Assembly: GCA_016285645.1 (NCBI GenBank)
Contig: JAEERC010000038.1
Span: 18,864-82,863, forward strand
DNA from: Clostridiaceae bacterium
GTDB lineage: Bacteria; Bacillota; Clostridia; Oscillospirales; Acutalibacteraceae
Direction: 5' to 3'
Length of the DNA: 64,000 nt
Part shown: one piece after another, positions 9,617 to 18,259 of the stretch
How positions within the stretch are numbered: position 1 is the stretch's first letter
Layout: each line of letters starts with the position of its first letter
The notes under the pieces: generated by a model
What the model was told of the DNA's origin: nothing
Database searches by the model: none
The model's input: only the letters and a program-made list of their open reading frames with translations
Position numbers and translations under genes: made by a program

Positions 9617-10615
9617 ATGGCATTATTTGAAAGCTATGAGAGAAGGGTTGACAAAATCAACGCCGTTCTCGCCGAATACGGCATTTCTTCAATTGAAGAA
9701 TGCAAAGAAATCACTCTTGCAAAGGGTGTTGACTGCGACGCTATAGTCAGAGGCACACAGCCCATCTGCTTTGAAAACGCCGTCTGGGCTTACACCGTCG
9801 GCTGCGCCATCGCTATCAAAGCGGGTTGCACAAAGGCCGCGGACGCCGCCGCGAAAATCGGCGAAGGTCTGCAGAGCTTCTGCATTCCCGGCTCCGTTGC
9901 CGACAACAGAAAGGTCGGCTTAGGTCACGGCAATCTCGGCAAAATGCTCCTTTCAGAGGAGACCGAATGCTTCTGCTTCCTCGCGGGTCACGAATCCTTC
10001 GCGGCCGCGGAGGGCGCAATCAAAATCGCTCTCAACGCCAACAAGGTAAGAGTAAAGCCCCTGAGAGTTATACTCAACGGTCTCGGCAAGGACGCCGCGA
10101 TGATTATTTCGAGAATTAACGGCTTCACATACGTTCAGACCGAGTTCGACCCCTACTCGGAGACTGTTACGGTTGTTAAGGAAACTCCCTACTCCGACGG
10201 CGACAGGGCAAAGGTAAAGTGCTACGGCGCGGACAATGTTCCCGAAGGCGTCGCTATTATGAAACTTGAGAATGTCGGCGTTTCCATCACCGGCAACTCA
10301 ACCAACCCCACCAGATTCCAGCATCCCGTTGCGGGCACATACAAGAAATGGTGCGTTGAAAACGGCGTAAACTATTTCTCGGTCGCTTCCGGCGGCGGCA
10401 CGGGCAGAACCCTCCACCCCGACAATATGGCGGCAGGCCCCGCAAGCTACGGCATGACCGACACCATGGGCAGAATGCACTCCGACGCCCAGTTCGCGGG
10501 CTCCTCATCCGTTCCCGCCCACGTTGAAATGATGGGTCTTATCGGTATGGGCAACAACCCGATGGTAGGCGCCACAGTCGCCTGCGCGGTCGCTGTTGAA
10601 GAGGCAATGAAGTGA
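9617..10615 (+). CDS. GGGtGRT family protein
   Basis: This 332-residue soluble protein belongs to the conserved GGGtGRT family, named for the motif seen here as SGGGTGRTLHPDNM near residue 257. Gly-rich stretches (GLGHGNLGKML, NGLGKDAAMIISRING) and a C-terminal GLIGMGNNPMVGATVACAVAVEEAMK are visible. The family function is unknown. It is the second gene of a two-gene operon with the IscU-like scaffold (22-nt gap, AAGAGGAGG ribosome binding site), so the protein may bind a metal cluster or receive one; this is inference from context only. Confidence 0.85.
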   Translation: MALFESYERRVDKINAVLAEYGISSIEECKEITLAKGVDCDAIVRGTQPICFENAVWAYTVGCAIAIKAGCTKAADAAAKIGEGLQSFCIPGSVADNRKVGLGHGNLGKMLLSEETECFCFLAGHESFAAAEGAIKIALNANKVRVKPLRVILNGLGKDAAMIISRINGFTYVQTEFDPYSETVTVVKETPYSDGDRAKVKCYGADNVPEGVAIMKLENVGVSITGNSTNPTRFQHPVAGTYKKWCVENGVNYFSVASGGGTGRTLHPDNMAAGPASYGMTDTMGRMHSDAQFAGSSSVPAHVEMMGLIGMGNNPMVGATVACAVAVEEAMK

Positions 10616-10652
10616 TAAGGGAATCCCTTTAATATCAACATTTTTAATAATT

Positions 10653-10690
10653 AAGGACTCCGCCTGAAATACGGCGGAGTCCTTTGATTT
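10653..10690. terminator. Bidirectional terminator
   Basis: A perfect 12-bp stem (AAGGACTCCGCC/GGCGGAGTCCTT) with an 8-nt loop lies between the convergent GGGtGRT and LCAT-like hydrolase genes, with T-rich sequence on the plus side and A-rich sequence on the other. Confidence 0.85.
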
Positions 10691-10704
10691 TATTATCATT
10701 TAAT

Positions 10705-12420
10705 TCATTTGAAAATTTTCTGAAACAGCGCTTTGTTCCAGTTTACCCAGGCGATAAGTGTTATGCGAAGCCTTACAAAGAAGTTTGCCGGGCGGTCAGC
10801 CTCTACATTCGCCTCCCAATGCTCGGTGTCGCAGTTTTCGGCAGACATTGCCTCTATTTCGCCGCCTGTGCGTTCATCCGGGTCGGTGTATGAATAAACA
10901 ACAAAGCGTGAGGGCCAGCAGCCGTTTTCAACCGTTACCTGCTCTTTTGACGAGGCGATATCATACAAAAGTCTCAGTTCCCAGTCGGACCAGTTGGAGT
11001 GATTGGAGTTTTTGATAAACCAGGTGCTTTCGGGGAACAAACAGGTGGAGGCGTCAATCTGACCGTCGGGTGAAAGATAATCGCCGAGCCCCGCTTCTCT
11101 CTGAGCGGCGAGGTATTCATCGGGCAGATCCTTATAAATCGTGCTTACGGTCGCGCCGAATGAGGAACGGCCGACCGACGCAAACTGGTCAGATACCAGA
11201 TCGTTTGTTTTGCATACCGGCAGTATCTGGAAGCCGTATTTGGAAACAACGCCGAAATGGATGCCGCTGTCAACTGCCGACTGAAGAATCTCCGGCACAC
11301 GCTGCCTTACGAGCGTGTTATAGTTTTCAATCTTTTCAATAAGCCCGGCGTATTCCGCGCGTTTTTCGCTGCCCTCGGGGCCGAACACATATTCCATGGC
11401 GTATGGATAATCCTCTTTCGAAACGCACGCCCAGTAATTCGGCCAGGTGTAGAAGGTTGAAAGCGCGAGAGCCGAGGTAATGCCCTTGAACAAAACGGGA
11501 TAAAGAACATATCTGGGGAAGGCGAGCATGGCCTCGTCAAATCCGCTTCTGTCCGCCATTTCCAGGGTGAGGTTGATGAATTCATCAACGCTGAACAAAC
11601 CGATTCCGTCGCAGTCATACAGAGTGCGGTTGATGGCCGCAAGGTCAACATTGAACTTGCCGCTTATGGGTTCGCTGAGCATTTCCGCTCCGCCTGCGAC
11701 GCTGCCGTCAAAAGCAATTCCTCTTATGTGAGCGGCGGCGTGATCCGGATAAAGGGCGAGATACGCCGTAACAACATTGGTGCCGAGGCAGGTGGCGATT
11801 ATGCCCGCCTGACTGCAGCCCGTTGACGCGAGGATGTCGTCAATGAATAATTTGAAATCCTCCGCTGTTTCAAGAGGGTCGAGACGCCAGTCATAATAAA
11901 ACCAGTATCGATCCTGCACATAGTATTTTTCGCTTTCGGGTGTACCCCAGTCAATCCAGCCCTGGTCATTGTGCCTGGTTTTTTCCATTTTTTCAGCGCG
12001 TTCGGGTCTTATGCCCGTGCCGTATTGCGGGTTGCCGTCCGCGTCGAGCAGAGAATGCTCAAACATATCGCCGACTTCCTTCTGAAGATTGTCATAAAAC
12101 GGCTGCCAGTTGTTGAACAGAAGGCCGTTTGTAAACCAGGGCAGCAACACATTGTTAACGGCTTCAAGAATCTTTTTTGTTCCGTCTTCGTCATCGGTGT
12201 ATTTTTTGAATAAAGATAAAATATCTTTATAGTGAAACACCTTTTCGCCGTTTTCATCCACAAGTTTTTCGCCGTCGCCCGAAATGCGGATTATAGGTAT
12301 ATCGCTGCGGCTCTGTGAAATCCACATTGTGGTACTCTCCGCAAGCGCCGGTGTCAGAAGGCCGAACAAAAGCGCGGGTATAAGCAAGAGGGAAATTGCC
12401 TTAATCACTTTGTTTTTCAT
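10705..12420 (-). CDS. Secreted LCAT-like alpha/beta hydrolase with Cys at the nucleophile position
   Basis: This 571-residue protein has a signal peptide (residues 1-27, ending PALAES). The region around residues 170-235 resembles the lecithin:cholesterol acyltransferase group of alpha/beta hydrolases: FYYDWRLDPLETAEDFK followed by a nucleophile-elbow-like IIATCLGTNVV. The usual GxSxG Ser is replaced by Cys. A late His-containing NSNHSNWSDWE segment could supply the catalytic His. It may be a lipase/acyltransferase-like surface enzyme or a non-catalytic relative. The ribosome binding site CGGAGA precedes the ATG. It is a single gene, convergent with the GGGtGRT operon. Confidence 0.65.
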   Translation of the reverse strand: MKNKVIKAISLLLIPALLFGLLTPALAESTTMWISQSRSDIPIIRISGDGEKLVDENGEKVFHYKDILSLFKKYTDDEDGTKKILEAVNNVLLPWFTNGLLFNNWQPFYDNLQKEVGDMFEHSLLDADGNPQYGTGIRPERAEKMEKTRHNDQGWIDWGTPESEKYYVQDRYWFYYDWRLDPLETAEDFKLFIDDILASTGCSQAGIIATCLGTNVVTAYLALYPDHAAAHIRGIAFDGSVAGGAEMLSEPISGKFNVDLAAINRTLYDCDGIGLFSVDEFINLTLEMADRSGFDEAMLAFPRYVLYPVLFKGITSALALSTFYTWPNYWACVSKEDYPYAMEYVFGPEGSEKRAEYAGLIEKIENYNTLVRQRVPEILQSAVDSGIHFGVVSKYGFQILPVCKTNDLVSDQFASVGRSSFGATVSTIYKDLPDEYLAAQREAGLGDYLSPDGQIDASTCLFPESTWFIKNSNHSNWSDWELRLLYDIASSKEQVTVENGCWPSRFVVYSYTDPDERTGGEIEAMSAENCDTEHWEANVEADRPANFFVRLRITLIAWVNWNKALFQKIFK

Positions 12421-12663
12421 ACTTTTCTCCGATAAAATAATTCAAAATAACACACATTTATATAATATTATAATATTATACGCTTTTTAAATAATTGTGT
12501 CAAGTTTACAGACTTTATATATCCGTTTCTGATTCAGGGTAAAACAGTTGGTTTTTAAATAATCGGGGATTCGCCCCGAACACGACGGAGCGGTTTTTTC
12601 TCTTGCGTTTATCGGCTGCAGGATATATAATTTTCAATAACAGAAATTTGACGGAGTCTGTGT

Positions 12664-14064
12664 ATGGAAAATGTGAGTAAAAACAGAATACCGTTAATCA
12701 CGCGTGACAGAAGTTTTTATGTTTCGCTTTTCGCGCTCGCCGTTCCCGTGGCGCTTCAGAACCTCATAACCTTCGCCGTGAGCTTCGCCGACAATCTTAT
12801 GGTGAGTTCGCTTGGCGATTCCGCCGTTTCGGGCGTGTATATGGGCAGCCAGATACAGACCTTTCTGCAGATGTTCTCGGGCGGCGTTGAGGGCGCAATA
12901 CTCGTGCTCTCGGCTCAGTACTGGGGCAAAAACGACAAACTGAGCATAAAGCGGATAATATCAATCGGCACGCATTTTTCGCTGATTTTCGGCTTACTGC
13001 TGACCGCCGTGTGCGCCCTTCTGCCCTCGACGGTAATCGGCGTTTTCACCCGTGACGCGGATGTTATAGCGGACGGCGCCGTGTATCTTCGTATTGTCTG
13101 CTTTTCATACGCCTTTTTCTGCGTGACCCAGGCGCTGATAGCGTCGATGAGGAGCGTTGAGGCAGCGCGAATAGGAATGACCGTATCGGCGATTTCGCTG
13201 GTTGTGAACATCTCGCTCAACTACGCTCTCATTTTCGGCAGGTTCGGTCTGCCCGCCCTAGGAGTGCGCGGCGCGGCGGCGGCTACTTTCATTTCGAGAA
13301 TTGTCGAAACGCTCGTTATGGTGTTCTATGTTTTCCGTGTGGATAAGCGGCTGTGCCTCAGACCCTCCGATTTTCTCAAAACCGATTCGGTTCTCAGAAA
13401 GGATTTTATCCGCTACGGTCTGCCTATAATCGGCGGCAATGTGGTGTGGAGCGTAAACCTTATGGGCAACTCCGTTATTCTCGGCAGGTTCAACCAGTCC
13501 GTAATAGCGGCGGCGAGCGTCGCGAACAATCTCAACTCCCTCGCCTATGTAACAATGAACGGAATGTCCTCCGCCGTGGGAATAATCACGGGCAAAACCG
13601 TGGGCGCGGGCAAAACGGAACTTATGAAGGAATACGCGAAAACCACGCAGATTATCTTCACAGCCGTAGGTCTTCTCACGGGCGCGGCTCTCTTCCTTTT
13701 AAGGGGTCCGTTCATCTCGCTCTATTCGGGCATAACGCCCGTGGCGGCGGATTACGCCGGACAGTTCTGCACCGTGCTTTCGGTGACGATTATCGGCACC
13801 TGCTACCAGGCTGCGTGCCTCTTCGGGCTGGTGAAATCCGGCGGCGACATAAGTTTTGTTTTTAAGAACGATATGATTTTTGTTTTCGGCGTTGTGCTGC
13901 CCTCGGCGGTTATCGCGCTCTTGCTCGGAGCGCCCGCGTGGGTTGTTTTCGCCTGCCTCAAATGCGACCAGATTCTCAAATGCATAGTCGCCGTTTTCAA
14001 GATAAACAGCTTCAACTGGATGAAAAACCTCACCCGCGACAGGGAGAAACAAAACATCGGCTGA
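12664..14064 (+). CDS. MATE family efflux transporter
   Basis: This 466-residue protein has about 12 membrane helices in two similar halves, as expected of multidrug and toxin extrusion (MATE) transporters, which expel drugs or metabolites using sodium or proton gradients. Signature-like segments are PVALQNLITFAVSFADNLMVSSLGDSAVSGV at the N-terminus and the matching YGLPIIGGNVVWSVNLMGNSVILGR in the second half. It is monocistronic; GACGGAG precedes the ATG. The 243-nt upstream region is AT-rich and shows no regulator gene. The substrate cannot be inferred. Confidence 0.9.
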   Translation: MENVSKNRIPLITRDRSFYVSLFALAVPVALQNLITFAVSFADNLMVSSLGDSAVSGVYMGSQIQTFLQMFSGGVEGAILVLSAQYWGKNDKLSIKRIISIGTHFSLIFGLLLTAVCALLPSTVIGVFTRDADVIADGAVYLRIVCFSYAFFCVTQALIASMRSVEAARIGMTVSAISLVVNISLNYALIFGRFGLPALGVRGAAAATFISRIVETLVMVFYVFRVDKRLCLRPSDFLKTDSVLRKDFIRYGLPIIGGNVVWSVNLMGNSVILGRFNQSVIAAASVANNLNSLAYVTMNGMSSAVGIITGKTVGAGKTELMKEYAKTTQIIFTAVGLLTGAALFLLRGPFISLYSGITPVAADYAGQFCTVLSVTIIGTCYQAACLFGLVKSGGDISFVFKNDMIFVFGVVLPSAVIALLLGAPAWVVFACLKCDQILKCIVAVFKINSFNWMKNLTRDREKQNIG

Positions 14065-14078
14065 GCAGAAGACGGAAA

Positions 14079-14113
14079 AATGCGCCTGTGAAAATCACAG
14101 ACGCATTCTTTTT
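14079..14113. terminator. Bidirectional terminator
   Basis: AATGCGCCTGTGA and TCACAGACGCATT pair with one mismatch around an AAA loop, with TTCTTTTTT on the plus side. It lies between the convergent MATE and SDR genes. Confidence 0.85.
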
Positions 14114-14129
14114 TGAGGTGTATGAAATT

Positions 14130-14858
14130 TCAAATAAATCCCCCGTCAATGCCGATGACCTGAGCCGTGACATAGTCGGATTTTTCGCTTGCGAGATAGC
14201 TTATGAGAGCCGCCACCTCTTCGGGTGAGCCGAACCTGCCCATAGGCACTTCGTTTTTGAGTGCCTCCAGTTCCGCTTCGCTGAAGCAGGAGTTCATCTT
14301 TGTATCTATTACGCCTGGCGCTATACAGTTAACCTGGATATTCGACGGCGCGAGTTCCCTTGCGAGGGCTTTCGTAAGCCCTATAACCGCCGCCTTTGCC
14401 GCGGAGTAGTGAACCTCGCACGAGGCGCCCGCGACTCCCCACATTGAGGAGATGTTGATGATTTTGCCGCGCTTGCGGTTTATCATAAACGGCAGTGCCG
14501 CCTGGCAGGTGTTGAACGTGCCTTTTACGGTTACCGCCATCATACGGTCAAAATCCGCTTCGGTTATATCGGTAAAAAGCTTCTGCTGCGAGATGCCCGC
14601 GCAGTTTACCAGCACGGATATTCCGCCGAACTCCTCAGCCGCCTGCTCAAAAGCGCTGTCAACCTGAGCGCGGTTGGAGACATCGACCTTCGCCGTGAAG
14701 GCGTCGGTGGATTTGTTGAGTTCCTTCGCAAGGCGTTTTATGCCCGCTTCGTCGGAATTGTAACACAGCGCGAGACGGAAGCCGTCACGGGCGAGAGCCC
14801 TCGCCGCGGCGCTGCCGATTCCGCCCGAGGCGCCTGTGATAAGAGCGGTTTTTTTCAT
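14130..14858 (-). CDS. Short-chain dehydrogenase/reductase, FabG-like
   Basis: This 242-residue cytosolic NAD(P)-dependent oxidoreductase shows the classical SDR signatures: GASGGIGSAAA for the cofactor, NCAG near residue 88, the catalytic Ser (ISSMWG) and YSAAK near 150. The closing AQVIGIDGGFI is typical of 3-oxoacyl-ACP reductases, but the sequence alone does not prove a fatty-acid role and there are no fab genes nearby. It starts 3 nt after the stop of the lipoprotein gene at 14862-15947, so both are probably co-transcribed, although no shared function is evident. Confidence 0.85.
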   Translation of the reverse strand: MKKTALITGASGGIGSAAARALARDGFRLALCYNSDEAGIKRLAKELNKSTDAFTAKVDVSNRAQVDSAFEQAAEEFGGISVLVNCAGISQQKLFTDITEADFDRMMAVTVKGTFNTCQAALPFMINRKRGKIINISSMWGVAGASCEVHYSAAKAAVIGLTKALARELAPSNIQVNCIAPGVIDTKMNSCFSEAELEALKNEVPMGRFGSPEEVAALISYLASEKSDYVTAQVIGIDGGFI

Positions 14859-14861
14859 AAA

Positions 14862-15947
14862 TCAGCTGTCAAGCTTGTTGAAGGTTTCCTCGTCAATCTC
14901 CTTGTAACCTGAAACGGAGAACACGGAGGAATCGACCTTATCGGTGAGTGACTGAATTTCAATTATTGTTGAGGTAGTGCCGTCGCTCGTGATCATTTCG
15001 ATTCGCTTGATATTGCCCGAGAGATAGTAATATTTGATTGTGCCGTCGTCGGTCTTGTATTCCTCAATGTCGTAGGTCTTGCCGTTTATTGTGGCTGTGG
15101 CGGACTGAACATAGCTCGCCTTGCCGTCTGCCGAGAGAGAGGGATCGGTGAGCGCCTCAATGGCGTTTGAGTTTTCACCCATAAGATCCTCAACGGAGCC
15201 CGCGTTGAGATACGCTCTCAGAGCGGGGAGAACGAGATACATATTTGTTCCGTCATTTACAAATCTCGCCTTGATGCCCGAAACAGTCGCCTCGGTGGCG
15301 TATTTGCTGCCCTGTGAATAGACCGTGAGCGGAACGGTTGTGCCGTCTGCCGTAACGGTCGCTTTCATTGTATAGACCTTGCCGGAGATGATTTCCCTGT
15401 ATGATTTTGAGGGTGACGCCGCGGGAACGCCGCCGGACATTTCAACCTTCTTTACGGAGGTTTCCTCCTCGGGGATTACCTCGTCGCCCATCGACATTGT
15501 TACATCCTCAGCCGTGGTGTCCACAAGCGCGTCAACATCGAAGCCCGCCGCCTCAAGCTGCTTTTTCTCCTCTTCGCTGAGGGTGAACGCCTCCGCCTCT
15601 TTCGGTGCCTTTGTGCGGCTTACAACGCTTGTTACCGCTTCGCCGCTTTTATTTGTAACGGTTTCGCCCTTGGCGTTTGTTACAATCTCAACCTTTGTTT
15701 CGGTAACGGGCTCGGTGGCTTTGGCGGTGGTTGTGCTGTGGTCGTCAACCGCGGTGGCGCCGAAGACTCTGTCAAAGAAGCCCGCCTCAACGGTCTGCTG
15801 TTCGGTTACGAATTCACCGTTCGCGTCCGTGACCTTTTCACCGTTTTTGTCGGTGACTATTTCGTTTGTTACTTTTGTTCTGCCGCAGCCCGCAATGCTT
15901 ATAACAACTGCGAGGGCGAGCAATACGGCAACCAGTGCTTTTTTCAT
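14862..15947 (-). CDS. Lipoprotein with the domain shared with the first metallophosphoesterase
   Basis: This 361-residue lipoprotein has a signal ending at the lipobox SIAGC. Residues 25-55 and 85-110 contain short repeats of the form VTDKNGEKVTDANGE, likely a flexible or wall-facing spacer. The C-terminal 170 residues (SGKVYTMKATVTADGTTVP to the end) match the tail of the protein at 67-1701 at many positions. The domain looks like alternating beta strands and may be a LolA/LppX-like ligand-binding fold; that is a guess from pattern. GGAGG precedes the ATG. Function unknown. Confidence 0.75.
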   Translation of the reverse strand: MKKALVAVLLALAVVISIAGCGRTKVTNEIVTDKNGEKVTDANGEFVTEQQTVEAGFFDRVFGATAVDDHSTTTAKATEPVTETKVEIVTNAKGETVTNKSGEAVTSVVSRTKAPKEAEAFTLSEEEKKQLEAAGFDVDALVDTTAEDVTMSMGDEVIPEEETSVKKVEMSGGVPAASPSKSYREIISGKVYTMKATVTADGTTVPLTVYSQGSKYATEATVSGIKARFVNDGTNMYLVLPALRAYLNAGSVEDLMGENSNAIEALTDPSLSADGKASYVQSATATINGKTYDIEEYKTDDGTIKYYYLSGNIKRIEMITSDGTTSTIIEIQSLTDKVDSSVFSVSGYKEIDEETFNKLDS

Positions 15948-16105
15948 TGTGTATCCTCCGATTCAACTGTTTTGACAAATTTGTTTTATTTTGTTTATTC
16001 TACTTTACCGCTAATCGGTAAAAAAATCAATGAGGAATTGTAAATGTTTTATGAAAGAATTATGAAATCGGGAAAAGCCGCTCTGAAATAAAATAAAAAA
16101 AGTGC

Positions 16106-16134
16106 TTGCAATTATCGCTTTTATAAATTATAAT
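16106..16134 (+). promoter_or_regulatory. Promoter of tRNA-Thr
   Basis: TTGCAA (16106-16111) and a consensus TATAAT (16129-16134) with a 17-nt spacer, 29 nt before the mature tRNA. Confidence 0.8.
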
Positions 16135-16163
16135 GGTTAGGCAGTTCGGCGAAAGCCCGGCGC

Positions 16164-16238
16164 GCTGGTGTGGCTCAATGGCAGAGCAGCTCATTCGTAA
16201 TGAGCAGGTTGTCAGTTCGATTCTGACCACCAGCTCCA
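16164..16238 (+). tRNA. tRNA-Thr (anticodon CGT)
   Basis: A complete cloverleaf of 75 nt including an encoded CCA. The acceptor stem is GCTGGTG/CACCAGC, the D stem GCTC/GAGC, the anticodon stem GCTCA/TGAGC with loop TTCGTAA (anticodon CGT at 16196-16198, reading ACG), and the T arm GTCAG-TTCGATT-CTGAC. The discriminator base is T. It has its own promoter and terminator and is not part of a tRNA cluster. The rest of the 15948-16411 gap holds only those signals and the promoter of the next gene. Confidence 0.97.
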
Positions 16239-16247
16239 GAAAAGAAT

Positions 16248-16281
16248 AGTCCTAAAACAAAACGTTTTAGGACTTTTTTGT
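16248..16281 (+). terminator. Terminator of tRNA-Thr
   Basis: A perfect 11-bp stem AGTCCTAAAAC/GTTTTAGGACT with a 5-nt loop followed by a run of T, 10 nt after the CCA end. Confidence 0.93.
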
Positions 16282-16348
16282 TTTTTGTTTTCACCGACGA
16301 AGAAGCAAGTTTATTCTTTTTTATGTTTTTGTAAAACAAAGATTTTTC

Positions 16349-16378
16349 TTGACTTTATATATATAATATATATATAAT
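16349..16378 (+). promoter_or_regulatory. Promoter of the small secreted repeat protein
   Basis: TTGACT (16349-16354) and TATAAT (16373-16378), spacer 18 nt, within an alternating TATA tract. A second TATAAT at 16362 is too close to the -35 box to pair with it. Confidence 0.65.
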
Positions 16379-16411
16379 AGATGTAATCAATTCGGAAAGG
16401 AAAGAACAACA

Positions 16412-16792
16412 ATGAAGAAAACAATCGTAATGGTATTGACCGTTCTCACGATATTCAGTGCAGGACTCACATCAGTTTCGGCAACTGTTTACAGACCGGG
16501 AGGAAACTCAGGATATGTCGGCTCCGGCACAGTTTACAGACCGGGCGGTAATTCAGGTTATGTGGGTCACGGCACTGTTCACAGACCTAAGACTGTCGAA
16601 AACAAGAAATCGAATAATTCTTCCGGGGACAGGACTGTATATATTGCCCCGGAATCAGATTATAAAAACAGTGACAATAAACATGTTTATCACTATAATT
16701 CGTCTTGCGGTAATATGAAAGATTCAGTAGAAATAAAGCTTTCTGATGCGGAAAAAAGAGACTATGATCCTTGCAAGAAATGCGTTAAATGA
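16412..16792 (+). CDS. Small secreted protein with tandem repeat and Cys/His C-terminal motif
   Basis: This 126-residue protein has a signal peptide (residues 1-24, cleavage near SVSA). Two and a half copies of a 15-residue repeat, TVYRPGGNSGYVGSG, follow directly (16484-16573). The C-terminus, VYHYNSSCGNM then YDPCKKCVK, has one His and three Cys in the spacing seen in Ada-like zinc motifs of small exported proteins. The ribosome binding site is GGAAAGGAAAG. Codon use is more AT-rich than neighbouring genes, which could reflect transfer. Its function is unknown; secretion and metal binding are inferred. Confidence 0.7.
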   Translation: MKKTIVMVLTVLTIFSAGLTSVSATVYRPGGNSGYVGSGTVYRPGGNSGYVGHGTVHRPKTVENKKSNNSSGDRTVYIAPESDYKNSDNKHVYHYNSSCGNMKDSVEIKLSDAEKRDYDPCKKCVK

Positions 16793-16818
16793 CATATTAT
16801 AATGCAAAATACACAAAA

Positions 16819-16848
16819 AACCCGGAACCTGATGTTCCGGGTTTTTCT
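16819..16848 (+). terminator. Terminator of the small secreted protein gene
   Basis: AACCCGGAAC/GTTCCGGGTT stem with a CTGAT loop followed by TTTTCTTTT. Confidence 0.92.
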
Positions 16849-16904
16849 TTTCAAAATATACAGGTTACTAAACGGAAAGGCAATCTGCAAAACAGTTTAT
16901 AATA

Positions 16905-17789
16905 TCAATACTCAATCTTATAACAATACTCCTCAAGCGGGGTGTTTTCGAGGAAGTTCATGCAGGTTAAAGTCAGTTCGCCCTCCCTTATTTCGGCGAT
17001 AAAGCCGAGACCGCCGTCGTCGGTGTAGAGCATTGAGGGCAGGTTGAGGAAAACTAGATTGTTCTGCGGGCGGGCGAAGGTGTTTTCGCCTATTTCGTGG
17101 TAGTGCCCGCTGACATAGATTATAGGGGCGGTCGCTTTTCCGGCGGCGTCATTGAGAATCTGCCGGATCCGGTCGGCGGAATCGCACAGATCCTCGGGCG
17201 GCTTGTGGCAGATTACAAAAACGGGTGTTCCCGCGCCGACGGCAGAGTTTAACTCCTCCTCAAACCAGTTTAACTGTTCGGGCGAATGGTAGGGGTTTTT
17301 GAAATCGCCCGCCTCCACGCCGAGCGCGATGAACGGGATGCCGTTTACCTCTTTTGTGTAATAGACCTTGTCCGTATTGATGCCGTTCCACGAGCAGAAC
17401 CATTTAAAATTTTTTTCCGCCTTCCGCCAGTCGGGGTCGTCGCTGTGGTGCCAGCTGTCGTGGTTGCCGATTTCCGGCACGCGGTCACGAATGCGGCAGT
17501 AAAAATTGAGGCAGTTGAAAAGATTGATATATTCGCGCAGGTCGCCCGAATTGGTCAGGTCGCCGCTCATAACTATTGTGTCGGCGTCGCGCTGTGTTCC
17601 GCCCACGGCGGCAAAGACCTCCCTCATAAGATTCGTGCGGTCGCGGGTGAAGTCTGCGTCAGAATGAATGTCGGAGACCAGCACCGCCTTTAACTGTATA
17701 TCATCCGCGTGGCGCGCGGGCATAACCGCCGCGTTCTGAAAAAGCAGCGTTACAATAAGCGCGAGAGATGTGAACAGTTTTGCAATCAT
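16905..17789 (-). CDS. Secreted calcineurin-like metallophosphoesterase
   Basis: This 294-residue protein has all five metal-binding blocks: SDIHSD, SGDLTNSGD, GNHD, ICHKPP and SGHYHE. The ATG at 17789 is preferred to an upstream in-frame start at 17843 because AAGGGG lies 9 nt before it and the hydrophobic signal sequence (IAKLFTSLALIVTLLF) then begins the protein. It is probably exported and acts on phosphoesters outside the membrane. It is unrelated in its C-terminus to the phosphoesterase at 67-1701 and lacks the extra domain. The substrate is unknown. Confidence 0.85.
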   Translation of the reverse strand: MIAKLFTSLALIVTLLFQNAAVMPARHADDIQLKAVLVSDIHSDADFTRDRTNLMREVFAAVGGTQRDADTIVMSGDLTNSGDLREYINLFNCLNFYCRIRDRVPEIGNHDSWHHSDDPDWRKAEKNFKWFCSWNGINTDKVYYTKEVNGIPFIALGVEAGDFKNPYHSPEQLNWFEEELNSAVGAGTPVFVICHKPPEDLCDSADRIRQILNDAAGKATAPIIYVSGHYHEIGENTFARPQNNLVFLNLPSMLYTDDGGLGFIAEIREGELTLTCMNFLENTPLEEYCYKIEY

Positions 17790-17941
17790 TTTGTTTATCC
17801 CCTTTGTGCGAAACAGTATTAATGTTGAATCGTATAATAACACTATAATACAAATTTTTACTTTTTCAAGTCACGGGCGGGCAAAAGTCAAAAAACGGCT
17901 CGGATGTCGGCTTTGCGCCGGAACTTTTGAGGCGGATTATC

Positions 17942-17970
17942 TTGAAAAAATCGCCGTTTTGTGGTATAAT
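17942..17970 (+). promoter_or_regulatory. Promoter of the small zinc-ribbon gene
   Basis: TTGAAA (17942-17947) and TATAAT (17965-17970) with exactly 17 nt between, 35 nt before the start codon at 18005. Confidence 0.8.
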
Positions 17971-18004
17971 ACGGGTGATATAAAACGCAAGCGGAGGTGC
18001 TGTT

Positions 18005-18235
18005 ATGAGCGTGAATTACAAGGATGAATATGTATCCCGCTGCCCCTTCTGCGGCGGAACACAGATGATTGAGGCGTTTCAGGCGGCATACGGCGCCGTG
18101 AGCGGAACGGAAAACAGACTCGGCGGAAGCACGCTTTATCATTCAATCTGCCGCAGGTGCGGAAGCGTTGTGCGCAGTTATGTAAAGGACCCCGAAAAGC
18201 TGCTCAGACGAAAAGACAGAAATCAGACGGAATAA
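18005..18235 (+). CDS. Small zinc-ribbon protein
   Basis: This 76-residue protein has a CPFCGG knuckle near residue 15 and a second CRRCG knuckle near residue 53, a likely zinc-binding ribbon, then a basic tail. GGAGG lies 6 nt before the ATG, and a good promoter precedes it. It is followed within 25 nt by a small membrane protein gene, so the pair may be co-expressed. No specific function is recognised; the family resembles small transcription-associated or hypothetical zinc ribbons of Clostridia. Confidence 0.75.
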   Translation: MSVNYKDEYVSRCPFCGGTQMIEAFQAAYGAVSGTENRLGGSTLYHSICRRCGSVVRSYVKDPEKLLRRKDRNQTE

Positions 18236-18259
18236 TTACACGGCAGGGAGGCGAAGAAA

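Noticed and set aside
16164..16792. tRNA-associated genomic island
   Set aside because: No integrase or attachment repeat of the tRNA 3' end was found nearby, although the following small gene is AT-rich.
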